Notes: generated by a model from the sequence alone, not told the origin. Shown: positions 19,186 through 28,370, counted from the stretch's first letter. The stretch: 64,000 nucleotides of DNA from Neptuniibacter caesariensis (GCF_000153345.1 NZ_CH724125.1:1390182-1454181); one strand, 5' to 3'. Numbers and translations: made by a program.

Positions 19186-20103
19186 TTAGAAGTAACCTTC
19201 CATCTTTTTCTTTTCCATTGATCCAGCACTATCGTGGTCAATCGCACGACCTTGTCGCTCTGAAGTTGTTGTCAGTAGCATCTCCTGAATAATTTCAGGC
19301 AGGGTCGCAGCTTCAGATTCAACAGCGCCGGTCAGTGGGTAACAGCCTAAAGTACGGAAACGAACGTTTTTCATTTCAGGCTCTTCACCTTCATTCAAAG
19401 GCATACGTTCATCATCAACCATGATCATCATGCCATCACGCTCTACAACCGGGCGCTTCGCAGCATAATACAGCGGTACAATAGAGATATTTTCCAGATA
19501 GATGTACTGCCAGATATCCAGTTCTGTCCAGTTGGATAACGGGAATACTCGGATACTCTCACCTTTATCTACGCGAGTATTAAAGACATTCCAGAGTTCT
19601 GGACGCTGACTCTTTGGATCCCAGCGATGGTTCTGATCACGAAAAGAGAACACACGCTCTTTTGCTCGCGATTTCTCTTCATCACGGCGGGCACCACCAA
19701 AAGCAGCATCAAACTGATGCTTATCCAGGGCCTGTTTCAGCGCCTGAGTTTTCATAATATCTGTGTGCTTTGATGAACCATGTGTAAATGGCCCAACTCC
19801 CATATCAACACCTTCCTGATTGATATGAACGATCAGTTCCATACCCGCTTCTTTTGCCATCTTGTCACGGAACTCGATCATCTCTTTGAACTTCCACGTT
19901 GTATCAACGTGCATCAAAGGGAAAGGAGGCTTACCCGGTGCAAAGGCCTTACGCGCCAGATGCAGCATCACAGCAGAATCCTTACCGATTGAATAAAGCA
20001 TCACTGGGTTATCAAACTCAGCAGCTACCTCACGAATGATATGGATACTCTCAGCCTCAAGTTGTTTGAGGTGCGTTAAGCGATGTTCAGGTAAAGCACT
20101 CAT
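19186..20103 (-). CDS. cysD: sulfate adenylyltransferase subunit CysD
   Basis: Catalytic subunit of ATP sulfurylase. The 305-residue product has the PP-loop [17 protein letters not shown] that binds ATP, the [15 protein letters not shown] segment and the C-terminal KKKMEGYF, all typical of CysD. It is first in the cysDN transcript, 113 bp ahead of cysN, and divergent from the TauE/SafE gene. The AT-rich 290-bp intergenic region upstream is where a CysB-type activator would bind, but I cannot assign a specific site. Confidence 0.97.
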   Translation of the reverse strand: MSALPEHRLTHLKQLEAESIHIIREVAAEFDNPVMLYSIGKDSAVMLHLARKAFAPGKPPFPLMHVDTTWKFKEMIEFRDKMAKEAGMELIVHINQEGVDMGVGPFTHGSSKHTDIMKTQALKQALDKHQFDAAFGGARRDEEKSRAKERVFSFRDQNHRWDPKSQRPELWNVFNTRVDKGESIRVFPLSNWTELDIWQYIYLENISIVPLYYAAKRPVVERDGMMIMVDDERMPLNEGEEPEMKNVRFRTLGCYPLTGAVESEAATLPEIIQEMLLTTTSERQGRAIDHDSAGSMEKKKMEGYF

Positions 20104-20393
20104 CAGTAAACACTCTTTCTATATAAATTTTGCGAATAGCCTAAGCAGCCCTAATCAGACACAACTATCCAATATTGCGGCGCATTATCGCAGCTCATTT
20201 AATAAAACACAAAAGAATATATAATTACTTTTTGATAACAAAAAAGAATATAAAACCTATAACCCACCAAAACACTAAGAATTACAACCAACAACACAAA
20301 AAGTTATAAACAGATTCCCAATTATTATTTTGAGTTATATAAAACCTCCTCTATTATGCCGCCAGATTATTTTGGACAGGTTTATCTGGATTT
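20104..20393. promoter_or_regulatory. divergent promoter region cysD / tauE-like gene
   Basis: 290 bp, strongly AT-rich, with no gene. It must carry promoters for cysD (minus) and for the exporter gene (plus). Several ATAAC/GTTAT half-site-like sequences are present between about 20225 and 20345, compatible with a LysR-type activator such as CysB, but the match is too loose to call an operator. Confidence 0.4.
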
Positions 20394-21179
20394 ATGGAAC
20401 TGGCATATAGCTTTGCAGGATTAGTAGTGGGCTTCATTGTTGGCCTCACCGGTATTGGTGGGGGCGCTTTAATGACGCCAATTCTAATCGTTGTTTTCGG
20501 TATTCCGCCTGTTGTGGCAGTGAGCACCGACCTGCTTTATGCAGCTATAACCAAATGCGGCGGTATGATTTCGTATGCCCGAAAGAAGTTGGTTGAATGG
20601 CGCGTTGTTCTGTTCATGTTGCTCGGCAGTATTCCTGGCAGTCTATTGACCATCAGGTACCTTCAGGGCTTAGACGGCCTTGAGCAGATTGAACATCTGA
20701 TGAACCTAACCCTGGGCGTTTCACTGGTCCTGACGTCAATCGCAGTATTCCTGCGCAATAAGATCAGAAACCAGGCAATGAAATGGCAGCACACCAGTGC
20801 CGCTTCTCATGCCCGTAAATGGCGCCCTGTCGTAACAGTACTAATGGGCATGATTCTGGGCGCACTTGTGACGCTATCATCGGTTGGCGCGGGGGCACTA
20901 GGTACGGCGCTACTGATTCTGCTTTATCCGCGCATGAGCATGCCCACAATTGTCGGCACAGATTTGGTTCATGCGGTAGTTCTGACATCTATTGCAGGTG
21001 CTGGGCACTACCAGATGGGAAGTGTGGATATGGACCTGTTGATCTATCTGATCATCGGTTCATTACCGGGTGTATTCCTGGGCAGCCATATCGGCACCCG
21101 AATCTCCCCAAAAGTGATGCAGCCAATCATGGGATCCATTTTATTTGCTATCGGCCTGCGCTTTGTAATCGCAGGTTAA
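20394..21179 (+). CDS. TauE/SafE-family anion exporter/permease
   Basis: A 261-residue membrane protein with about eight helices and the duplicated TauE/SafE motif: GFIVGLTGIGGGALMTPIL at the N-terminus and GALVTLSSVGAGALGTALLILLYP in the second half. The family moves sulfite, sulfonates or related anions. Placement between cysDN and cysI suggests sulfite or another sulfur oxyanion. Export would protect against sulfite build-up, while uptake is also possible. It is 68 bp ahead of cysI on the same strand, so co-transcription with cysI-DUF934-cysH is likely. Confidence 0.87.
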   Translation: MELAYSFAGLVVGFIVGLTGIGGGALMTPILIVVFGIPPVVAVSTDLLYAAITKCGGMISYARKKLVEWRVVLFMLLGSIPGSLLTIRYLQGLDGLEQIEHLMNLTLGVSLVLTSIAVFLRNKIRNQAMKWQHTSAASHARKWRPVVTVLMGMILGALVTLSSVGAGALGTALLILLYPRMSMPTIVGTDLVHAVVLTSIAGAGHYQMGSVDMDLLIYLIIGSLPGVFLGSHIGTRISPKVMQPIMGSILFAIGLRFVIAG

Positions 21180-21247
21180 GAAAAGTTAATTAACCCTTAA
21201 AGTGAGGTGTTGGGTCAGTATCACTGTCCTGACAAGGGAATTAAGAT

Positions 21248-22906
21248 ATGTATCAGTATAACGAAGTCGATCAAAAGCTGGTTGACGAACGCGTTGAACA
21301 GTTTAGAGACCAGACCCGCCGATTCCTGGCAGGTGAATTATCCGAAGATGATTTTCTGGCCTTGCGTTTGATGAATGGCCTATATGTTCAGCGCCATGCA
21401 CCAATGCTGCGTGTAGCTGGCCCGTACAACATGTACAACTCAGCACAGTTCCGCAAACTGGCGCATATCGCACGCACCTATGATAAGGGCTATGCACACT
21501 TTACAACGCGTACAAACCTGCAGTTTAACTGGCCTAAACTGGAAGAAGTGCCTGATATTCTTGCCGAATTGGCGACGGTTCAGATGCACTCTATACAGAC
21601 ATCAGGAAACTGTATCCGTAATACAACAACGGACCAGTTTGCCGGCGTAATCGCTGAAGAGGTGGAAGATTCCCGCCCTTACTGCGAAATTATTCGTCAG
21701 TGGTCATCCCTGCACCCTGAATTTGCGTACCTGCCACGTAAATTTAAAATTGCGATCTCTGCCGCTCCTGATGATCGAGCTGCAACGCAGGTACACGATA
21801 TTGGCCTGCATATCATCAAGAATGAAGCCGGCGAAGTTGGTTTTGAAGTTATCGTTGGTGGTGGTCTGGGCCGTACACCAATGATCGGCAAACAGATCAA
21901 TCCATTCCTGGCTAAAGAAGACCTGCTCTCATACCTGGAAGCGATCATTCGTGTTTACAACATGAATGGCCGCCGTGATAACAAATACAAAGCGCGTATC
22001 AAAATCCTCGTTCAGGCGATGGGAATTGATAAGTTCCGTGAAGAAGTTGAAGCGGAATGGGCACATATTCGCGATACGGATCTTAAGCTGCCTCAGGAAG
22101 AGATCGATCGTGTTAAAGCGTTCTTCAAACCATTTGATTACGATGAGTCCGCAGCGCAGGATAATTCTTTGGAAGCCAAACTGGCAGAAGATGAAGCGTT
22201 CAACACTTGGTACGAGCGCAACACCGTTGCTCATAAAGTCGATGGCTACCGTATCGCCTATGTATCCCTGAAACCGTATCTCAAACCTGCCGGCGACATC
22301 ACTGCGGATCAGCTTGATCTGGTTGCAGATCTTGCCGACAGATACAGCTTTGGTGAAATCCGCGCGACACACAACCAGAACCTGGTTCTGGCTGATGTTA
22401 AGAAAGCCGATCTATACGCAGTTTGGCAGGTGCTGGCTGAAGCAGGCCTTGCCCGTCCGAACATGGGAACGATCACTGATATGACCGTATGCCCAGGTGG
22501 TGACTTCTGCGCCCTGGCAAATGCCCGTACTATCGGTGTAGCGGATCAGATTAATGAGAAATTTGAGAGTTTGGATTACCTACATGATCTGGGTGAACTC
22601 AAGCTCAACATGTCTGGTTGCATGAATGCATGCTCGCACCACCACGTTGGCCACATTGGTATACTAGGCGTCGACAAAAAAGGTGAAGAGTGGTACCAGA
22701 TCACCCTGGGTGGTGATGATGGTTCCGATGCTGCACTGGGTAAGGTAATTGGCCGTGCAGTTGCTTCCGATCAGGTAGCTAACACGCTAGAGAAAGTTGT
22801 TGAAGTTTATGTTGAGAAACGCCTAGAAGGCGAACGTTTTATTGATACCTTCCACCGTATCGGTATGGCACCGTTCAAGGAGTACGTATATGCCCCTGCT
22901 AATTAA
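21248..22906 (+). CDS. cysI: assimilatory sulfite reductase (siroheme [4Fe-4S] nitrite/sulfite reductase family)
   Basis: Reduces sulfite to sulfide with six electrons. At 552 residues it matches the single-subunit type found in Pseudomonas (product called CysI) rather than the E. coli CysIJ pair. N-terminal ferredoxin-like half-domain, then HFTTRTNLQFNW and SGNCIRNTTTDQF for siroheme contacts. The cluster cysteines are in TVCPGGDFCALAN and LNMSGCMNACSHHHVGHIG (C-X5-C and C-X3-C). Electrons probably come from ferredoxin, since no flavoprotein partner is adjacent. The start is supported by the AAGGGAATTAAG ribosome site. The downstream DUF934 gene overlaps by 17 bp. Confidence 0.94.
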   Translation: MYQYNEVDQKLVDERVEQFRDQTRRFLAGELSEDDFLALRLMNGLYVQRHAPMLRVAGPYNMYNSAQFRKLAHIARTYDKGYAHFTTRTNLQFNWPKLEEVPDILAELATVQMHSIQTSGNCIRNTTTDQFAGVIAEEVEDSRPYCEIIRQWSSLHPEFAYLPRKFKIAISAAPDDRAATQVHDIGLHIIKNEAGEVGFEVIVGGGLGRTPMIGKQINPFLAKEDLLSYLEAIIRVYNMNGRRDNKYKARIKILVQAMGIDKFREEVEAEWAHIRDTDLKLPQEEIDRVKAFFKPFDYDESAAQDNSLEAKLAEDEAFNTWYERNTVAHKVDGYRIAYVSLKPYLKPAGDITADQLDLVADLADRYSFGEIRATHNQNLVLADVKKADLYAVWQVLAEAGLARPNMGTITDMTVCPGGDFCALANARTIGVADQINEKFESLDYLHDLGELKLNMSGCMNACSHHHVGHIGILGVDKKGEEWYQITLGGDDGSDAALGKVIGRAVASDQVANTLEKVVEVYVEKRLEGERFIDTFHRIGMAPFKEYVYAPAN

Positions 22907-23363
22907 TCGTGAAGTTGTTGAAGACAGCTGGACACTGATCGACGAAGAAAACCTGCAGCAGACAGGCGATATTATCGTACCTCTGGCGCTGTATAACGAA
23001 CACAAGGCTCAGTTTGAAGCTCATTCTGGCCAGGTCGGCATTAAGATCAATGGTGACGACAATCTTGATGAAGTTCTGGAAAATCTCGACAAGTTTCCCC
23101 TTGTTGCGGTAGATTTTCCGGCTTTCAGAGACGGTCGTGGTTTTAGTATCGCTCGTCATCTAGTTCGCGCTGGATACAAAGGTGAGATCCGCGCAACGGG
23201 TGATGTGGGCCGAGATCGATTTGCCTATATGGAGCGCTGTGGTTTTACAGCGATCCAGATCAGCGATGAAGAGTTTACCCCTGATATGCTTAATGCATTC
23301 ACGGAGATGAGCAACTATTACCAAAGTGCGGCGGATAACATTCGCGCTGTTTATAAGCAGTAA
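22890..23363 (+). CDS. DUF934 family protein
   Basis: A 157-residue protein of the family regularly encoded between cysI and cysH in Pseudomonas and relatives. The ATG at 22890 follows CAAGGAGTACGT, and the start overlaps cysI by 17 bp, so translation is coupled. The core DDNLDEVLENLDKFPLVAVDFPAFRDGRGFSIARHLVRAGYKGEIRATGDVGRD is diagnostic when read across about residues 50-110. It may help electron delivery or assembly of the siroheme reductase, but no biochemical role is firmly known to me. Soluble, no cysteine cluster motif. Confidence 0.93.
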   Translation: MPLLINREVVEDSWTLIDEENLQQTGDIIVPLALYNEHKAQFEAHSGQVGIKINGDDNLDEVLENLDKFPLVAVDFPAFRDGRGFSIARHLVRAGYKGEIRATGDVGRDRFAYMERCGFTAIQISDEEFTPDMLNAFTEMSNYYQSAADNIRAVYKQ

Positions 23364-23389
23364 TTAATAGTGACGGTGAGGTCCTATTT

Positions 23390-24112
23390 ATGAGTGAGCA
23401 ACTAACTGCAGAGCTGCAAGCTAAAGTTGAAGCAACAGCGGCTCTACTGAACAAAGGCCATGCTGATCATGAGGGATCGCTGGTTTTTGCAAACAGCCTG
23501 GGGGCTGAAGATGTCGTCATTGCTGACCTGATCAGCAAGCACTGTCCTGAAATTCGTAACTTTGTCTTGGATACAGGTCGCTTACCTGAAGAGACATTGA
23601 AGCTTCTCGATGATGTACGTAAGCAATATCCAGCGTTGCAGGTTGATGTTTATTACCCTGAAGCTGCGGATGTCGAAGGCTATGTCGCTGAAAATGGCAT
23701 CAACGCTTTCTACGACTCTCAGGATCTGCGTAAGGGCTGCTGCTTTGTACGTAAAATCAAGCCCTTAAAACGTGCACTTTCCGGCAACAAGGCCTGGATT
23801 ACAGGCCTGCGCCGTGAACAGTCCGTAACCCGTGATGAGATTCAGTTCGAAGAGTGGGATGAAGGCAACAACATGCACAAACTCAACCCTCTGGCTGACT
23901 GGTCTGAGAAAGAAGTTTGGGCATATATCAAAGCTTATGATGTCCCTTACAACGAGCTGCATGACAAGCATTACCCCAGCATAGGCTGCGCACCTTGTAC
24001 ACGCGCCATCTCAATGGGTGAAGATGTACGTTCTGGTCGTTGGTGGTGGGAAAACCCTGAAAATCGCGAGTGCGGATTACATCCTGCAACACCGCTGAAT
24101 TTCAAGAAGTAA
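23390..24112 (+). CDS. cysH: adenylylsulfate reductase, thioredoxin-dependent [4Fe-4S] type
   Basis: Reduces APS to sulfite. The 240-residue product has the PP-loop-like region FANSLGAEDVVIADLI, the WITGLRREQS substrate loop, and the catalytic cysteine near ECGLH at the C-terminus. Two cysteine pairs, GCCFVRK and GCAPCTR, are the mark of the iron-sulfur APS reductases; PAPS reductases of the E. coli type lack them. The cell can therefore skip PAPS, which fits the decayed APS kinase domain on CysN. Ribosome site GAGGTCCT. A GAGCAGC/GCTGCTC hairpin follows the stop. Confidence 0.95.
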   Translation: MSEQLTAELQAKVEATAALLNKGHADHEGSLVFANSLGAEDVVIADLISKHCPEIRNFVLDTGRLPEETLKLLDDVRKQYPALQVDVYYPEAADVEGYVAENGINAFYDSQDLRKGCCFVRKIKPLKRALSGNKAWITGLRREQSVTRDEIQFEEWDEGNNMHKLNPLADWSEKEVWAYIKAYDVPYNELHDKHYPSIGCAPCTRAISMGEDVRSGRWWWENPENRECGLHPATPLNFKK

Positions 24113-24120
24113 GCTGCAAG

Positions 24121-24139
24121 GAGCAGCCGGATGCTGCTC
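24121..24139 (+). other. hairpin after cysH
   Basis: Stem GAGCAGC/GCTGCTC with a 5-nt loop 8 bp after the cysH stop. There is no U-run, so it is either a weak terminator, an RNA-stability stem, or a structure placed before the following His-rich reading frame. Confidence 0.5.
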
Positions 24140-24142
24140 TGA

Positions 24143-24316
24143 ACAGGAGACCAGGCTGTATTAGTTCTGACTAACAAAGTTATCGCCCCTTCTACCAGCA
24201 AGAATGCGCTATCTGGTCAGATTAATACAGCCACCTACTCTTACCCCTCCCTGCACCATCATGGTGAACATCAAGGCCACGCTCACCATTTTGGACACCA
24301 CGGCGAACCAAAATAG
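24143..24316 (+). other. His-rich reading frame without a standard start codon
   Basis: Open between TGA (24140-24142) and TAG (24314-24316). An AGGAG sequence (24145-24149) stands at ribosome-site distance from codon GTA at 24158, after which the frame reads VLVLTNKVIAPSTSKN and ends LHHHGEHQGHAHHFGHHGEP. Nine of the last 21 residues are His. No ATG, GTG or TTG occurs in frame, but CTG at 24167 does. It could be a small metal-binding protein with an unusual start, a remnant whose start codon was lost, or chance. It lies between cysH and cysG, and no other gene is visible in 24113-24527. Confidence 0.35.
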
Positions 24317-24527
24317 CGCCACAGACTTGCTAAAATTTTCTATAACGTCCCCAAAGTGAATCTGCAGCTGATAAAATGAAGCAATATAACGAGAATATAG
24401 CCCTTAACTAACCTTCAGTTTTTTTTCTTAGGACAGCACGTTAAGGGCACACAGGTTGCATAGAACATGGTTATACAAAGCTATCTAACAGAAAAGCTAT
24501 TACTGGTATAACCTCTGGAGAGATTTC

Positions 24528-25952
24528 GTGGATTATCTACCTCTGTTTTTCAAATTGACCGGTCAGAACGTGCTACTGGTTGGTGGCGGTAATGTTGCAT
24601 TACGTAAAGCAAGACTGCTGTGTCGTTCGGGTGCATTGGTCACGGTCATCTCACATAAGGTTTGCGAGGAACTACAAGACCTCCTCGATGAAAACCAGGG
24701 ACAGAGTATTATTGGTGAGTACCACTCTGCTCTTTTGGAAGGGAAAATGCTGGTTATCGCAGCGACGGATGATAATCCGCTGAACGAGCGAGTCCATTTC
24801 GACGCCGTAGAACGCAACATCCCAGTCAATGTGGTTGATAGCCCTAAGTTATGCACATTCGTATTTCCTGCTATTGTCGATCGCTCACCCATTGTTATTG
24901 GGATCTCTTCAGGTGGTAGTGCCCCCGTTCTCGCTCGCTTATTACGTGCACGGTTAGAAACCTGGATCCCTAAGTCATATGGCAAGCTGGCCAGCATCGC
25001 GAATCATTTCCGTGATCGCGTCAAACAGACCTTCGATACTGTTAATCATCGCCGTGTGTTCTGGGAAAATGTTCTTCAGGGCCAGATTGCGGAAAAGGTA
25101 TTTGCCGGTCGCGAACAAGAAGCCATCGATCTGATTGAAGACAAGCTAACCAATGAAGACCCTGATCATTCAGTAGGCGAAGTCTATCTGGTAGGCGGTG
25201 GCCCTGGTGATCCTGAATTGCTGACATTCAAGGCACTACGTCTCATGCAGCAGGCCGATGTAGTTCTGTATGACGCATTAGTATCTGACGCGGTACTGGA
25301 TCTCTGTCGACGTGATGCAGACCTGATCTTCGTAGGTAAAAAGCGTGATAATCATGCGGTCCCACAGGAAGGTATCAATGAGCTGTTGGTAAAACATGCC
25401 AAAGCAGGACAACGTGTCGTCAGACTAAAAGGCGGTGACCCATTTATCTTCGGTCGGGGTGGCGAGGAGCTGCAAACCCTTAAGGCCCATGATATCCCAT
25501 TTCAGGTGGTCCCAGGGATCACAGCTGCCAGCGCTTGCTCAACCTATGCGGGTATTCCACTTACCCATCGCAACTATGCACAATCAGTCAAGTTTGTGAC
25601 AGGGCAATTAAAGAACCGCACCAGTGATCTGAACTTTGCAGAATTGGTTCACCCAAACCAGACGGTTGTGTTCTATATGGGCCTGCATACCTTACCAACA
25701 CTCTGTGCAAAAATGATCGAGCATGGCAAACCGGCCAATACACCAACCGCAATTGTCTCACGTGGAACCTCGGCCGATCAGAAAGTGCTAACAGGCACTC
25801 TGGAGAACATAGCTGAACGTCAGGCTCAGGCTAAACTGCCTGCCCCTGCGTTGATCATCGTCGGTGAAGTTGTTGAGATGCATGATAACTTAAGCTGGTT
25901 TGGTGACGAGGTGCTGGCTCAAAACCTAACACCGGTAAAGGCCGAGCCTTAA
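24528..25952 (+). CDS. cysG: siroheme synthase (multifunctional)
   Basis: Makes siroheme for the sulfite reductase. The 474-residue product is a full-length fusion. Residues 1-150 form the precorrin-2 dehydrogenase/ferrochelatase part (Rossmann motif LVGGGNVALRKARLL, GISSGGSAPVLARLLR). Residues 215-460 form the SAM-dependent uroporphyrinogen III methyltransferase (VYLVGGGPGDPELLT, VRLKGGDPFIFGRGGEE, VVPGITAA). The start is GTG at 24528, after CTGGAGAGA. A CCCTTAAC/GTTAAGGG inverted repeat around a T8 tract (24401-24447) lies upstream and may be regulatory. A stem at 25973-26005 follows. Confidence 0.96.
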   Translation: MDYLPLFFKLTGQNVLLVGGGNVALRKARLLCRSGALVTVISHKVCEELQDLLDENQGQSIIGEYHSALLEGKMLVIAATDDNPLNERVHFDAVERNIPVNVVDSPKLCTFVFPAIVDRSPIVIGISSGGSAPVLARLLRARLETWIPKSYGKLASIANHFRDRVKQTFDTVNHRRVFWENVLQGQIAEKVFAGREQEAIDLIEDKLTNEDPDHSVGEVYLVGGGPGDPELLTFKALRLMQQADVVLYDALVSDAVLDLCRRDADLIFVGKKRDNHAVPQEGINELLVKHAKAGQRVVRLKGGDPFIFGRGGEELQTLKAHDIPFQVVPGITAASACSTYAGIPLTHRNYAQSVKFVTGQLKNRTSDLNFAELVHPNQTVVFYMGLHTLPTLCAKMIEHGKPANTPTAIVSRGTSADQKVLTGTLENIAERQAQAKLPAPALIIVGEVVEMHDNLSWFGDEVLAQNLTPVKAEP

Positions 25953-25972
25953 TACCTGACTCTCGCACTCCA

Positions 25973-26005
25973 AGGCGAATCTCTGAGAAACCTCAGGGTT
26001 CGCCT
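25973..26005 (+). terminator. hairpin after cysG
   Basis: Outer stem AGGCGAA/TTCGCCT and inner stem CTGAG/CTCAG give a compact hairpin 20 bp after the cysG stop. No U-run follows, so termination may be inefficient or rho-assisted. Confidence 0.55.
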
Positions 26006-26113
26006 GTCACTGGAGCTTCATCCCCGCCAAGTTAGATGCTTTCCCTAATAAAATCCTGAAAACCCTTATAACCCTATAAATAAAGCGGCTTATTTGTAGT
26101 TACTCACATTTTC

Positions 26114-26236
26114 TGTGGATAACTCAGTTAATAGATTATGGGTAGATTGCTACAGACCGCATAACTACTGGAACTTCTACAAATTGCACCATATAAATGC
26201 AGAGAAAATTAATCCTTTATTTTCAATTAGTTAAAA
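26114..26236 (+). repeat. dispersed intergenic repeat with DnaA-box head, copy B
   Basis: Starts TGTGGATAACT, 15-nt spacer, GGGTAGAT, then TCTACAAATTGC at about +67 and CCTTTATTTTCAATTAGTTA at +100. Offsets match copies A and C within one base. It lies downstream of cysG in the same orientation. Confidence 0.7.
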
Positions 26237-26442
26237 GAAAAGCAATGGTCTATTTATCTAGCCATTAATTTTCTGTATAACAAAAATCACCCCCTTCTTA
26301 CTCCTGTGGGCATTTATTCTCGCGGATTCCCCCAAAGAACTAATTTATCCGTCATTTCTAATATACCTAGACCAAGGTGCAACTTAACTGTAAGTAATAT
26401 CATGTATAGTGGATTAAAAGTTGAAGCCCTCAGAACTCAGTA

Positions 26443-28185
26443 GTGAAACGTCTTCTTAGTTTACTTATTACCCTAGCTGTTCTTGGTGTTGGCCTGATCC
26501 TCAGCCTGACACTGTTCTTCGTGGGAAAATACGAATTTGAATCACAGGTTGAACAACAAGTAGGGCATGTTCATCAGCAGGTCAGGGAACGCTTCAGAGT
26601 GTTTGATGAGCTAATCGCCAATGATGAGCGAGAGCTACATAAACGAGCACGGCGCGCTCTACTCCGTTTATCCGAAGTCATTCTCCATGAAAACTTCGAT
26701 CCCAAAGACTGGGATTCAGAACGTCTAGCCCAATTATCAAAAGATTATGGCGTCGATGCTATTTATATAATCGATCGCGATACGCGCGTAGTCGCGACAA
26801 ACTTTCTTCCCGATATGGGATTTCAATTGGGGACTATCTCTGAAGCCTTTGAACAGCATTTAAAGAAGATGTTCGGTACCGGACGACTTGAGATTGATCG
26901 AATAAATGTGTCTTCCAAAACCGGGATCCTGCAGGTTTATGCGTACTACGCACCATTAAACTCTGATTATATGCTGGAGGTTTCTTATGACGTCAAAAAC
27001 TTCCTCAGTCATAGCCATTCATCAAGATACGTCGAGTTTCTATTTGGTGATTTCTTTACTGAACTGGAAAAGACCAACCCAATGCTTGAAAAGGTTGATG
27101 TCTATCTAGTTAATAATTATGCCGCATTTCCTTTCCTACAAAATACGGCGCCAATCAACGCTTCTGATCTCCCCTCCCTTCCAGAGAAAGGGGTTACAAC
27201 AGTCAATAAAGAGAACCATATTGTTCATCATTACAGCCGGGCGGACCTTAATCGATCCACCCTGCACAGTGCGGAGTATTTGGTCATCCGCTCCACCTTC
27301 AATCTGACGCCAATCTACAGTCTGATGCATAAGTTTCTCGGCATCAGTTTGGTGATCATTCTTGTTGTTCTGGGAATTGCTTTCTTCTTGCTATCTTTTC
27401 TTTTCGAGAAATGGATCTTACGGCGAATTTTCAGAATTATCGCAGCTCTGGAACGAAGTGCTGAAGGTGATTACGCCGACCAGATGATCTCCGACAGAAA
27501 GGATGAGCTTGGGCTAATCGCTGACCACATTAATAGCATGAACCGACGAATTGCCCATCGTGATGTAGAGCTTAGAGAAGCGAGAAACACTTTGGAACAT
27601 CGGGTTGAAGAAAGAACCCGAGACCTGCAGCTAGAGGTTAATGCCAGAAAGAAAGCGGAAGAAGAATTGATAAAGCTAGCTTCGACGGATCCGCTAACCC
27701 GGGTCTTGAACAGGCGCGCTTTTGATCAACGCTCCCGTGAAGAGATCGAACGCTCCCATCGATATAACCGCGAGCTTGCCATCATCCTCTTGGACATTGA
27801 TCACTTCAAACAGATAAATGATCAGTATGGCCACCAGTTTGGTGACAAAGTACTTATTGATGTGGCTAACCTCATAGGCCCGAGCTTAAGAGCCGCGGAT
27901 TGTCTTTGCCGACATGGCGGTGAGGAATTTATCATCCTACTGCCCGAAACAGATGAAGCAACGGCTTTACTGATTGCAGAAAGGGTAAGAAAATCGATCG
28001 CTCAGCATAAAATCACTGATCGCCATGATTCTTTATCAATAACTGCAAGCTTCGGTGTAGCGGTTTGGCGAAGGGAAGAAGGCGATATTCAGCCTGCTGT
28101 CTATCGGGCAGACCAGGCTATGTATAAAGCCAAGAATTCCGGCAGAAATAAGGTTGTCGCTTTTACTCGAGTGATACAGAGTTAG
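26443..28185 (+). CDS. membrane diguanylate cyclase with periplasmic sensor and HAMP-like linker
   Basis: A 580-residue protein. An N-terminal helix (residues 5-27) and a second helix at about 298-322 bracket a periplasmic sensing region of about 270 residues. That region is of double-CACHE type by position and by VDAIYIIDRDTRVVATNFLPDMG. After the second helix come a HAMP-like stretch (ALERSAEGDYADQMISDRKDELGLIADHINSM), a coiled coil (EARNTLEHRVEERTRDLQLEV) and a GGDEF domain beginning DPLTRVLNRRAFDQ. The active site GGEEF is intact and RAAD is the inhibition site. The start is GTG at 26443. The ligand is unknown. It ends 5 bp from the convergent PCP_red gene. Confidence 0.92.
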   Translation: MKRLLSLLITLAVLGVGLILSLTLFFVGKYEFESQVEQQVGHVHQQVRERFRVFDELIANDERELHKRARRALLRLSEVILHENFDPKDWDSERLAQLSKDYGVDAIYIIDRDTRVVATNFLPDMGFQLGTISEAFEQHLKKMFGTGRLEIDRINVSSKTGILQVYAYYAPLNSDYMLEVSYDVKNFLSHSHSSRYVEFLFGDFFTELEKTNPMLEKVDVYLVNNYAAFPFLQNTAPINASDLPSLPEKGVTTVNKENHIVHHYSRADLNRSTLHSAEYLVIRSTFNLTPIYSLMHKFLGISLVIILVVLGIAFFLLSFLFEKWILRRIFRIIAALERSAEGDYADQMISDRKDELGLIADHINSMNRRIAHRDVELREARNTLEHRVEERTRDLQLEVNARKKAEEELIKLASTDPLTRVLNRRAFDQRSREEIERSHRYNRELAIILLDIDHFKQINDQYGHQFGDKVLIDVANLIGPSLRAADCLCRHGGEEFIILLPETDEATALLIAERVRKSIAQHKITDRHDSLSITASFGVAVWRREEGDIQPAVYRADQAMYKAKNSGRNKVVAFTRVIQS

Positions 28186-28190
28186 TATGA

Positions 28191-28370
28191 CTAACCCTGC
28201 TTATCCATCTGTTTCTGCTTTACCTGATCCAGCAGAGCTTCCGTGACACGATCAAGCCCCTGACTACGTGCAGCTTTCTCTACTTTATGACGGATTAATT
28301 TACGGACAAAAAATGGTGCTGCGTCTACACGCTGTTTTGCCGCGTCATCCCACTCAAGCTTATCTGCCAT
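28191..28370 (-). CDS. PCP_red-domain small protein
   Basis: 59-residue product starting MADKLEWDDAAKQRVDAAPF. The sequence from WDDAA through APFFVRKLIRHKVEKAARSQG to VTEALLDQV matches the small PCP_red domain found at the C-terminus of light-independent protochlorophyllide reductase subunit B and as free-standing proteins in many non-photosynthetic gammaproteobacteria. The role of the free-standing form is unknown to me. On the minus strand a TATAAT box (28406-28411) lies upstream. The MITE is about 85 bp upstream of its start. Confidence 0.82.
   Translation of the reverse strand: MADKLEWDDAAKQRVDAAPFFVRKLIRHKVEKAARSQGLDRVTEALLDQVKQKQMDKQG

Larger units (their letters stand above)
25953..26442. 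other. 490-bp intergenic region between cysG and a diguanylate cyclase gene
   Basis: No gene found. It holds the cysG hairpin, dispersed repeat copy B, an inverted repeat GAAAATTAAT/ATTAATTTTC (26204-26213 and 26264-26273), and, just before the cyclase start, a TATAGT box at 26404 that could be its -10 element. Confidence 0.5.
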
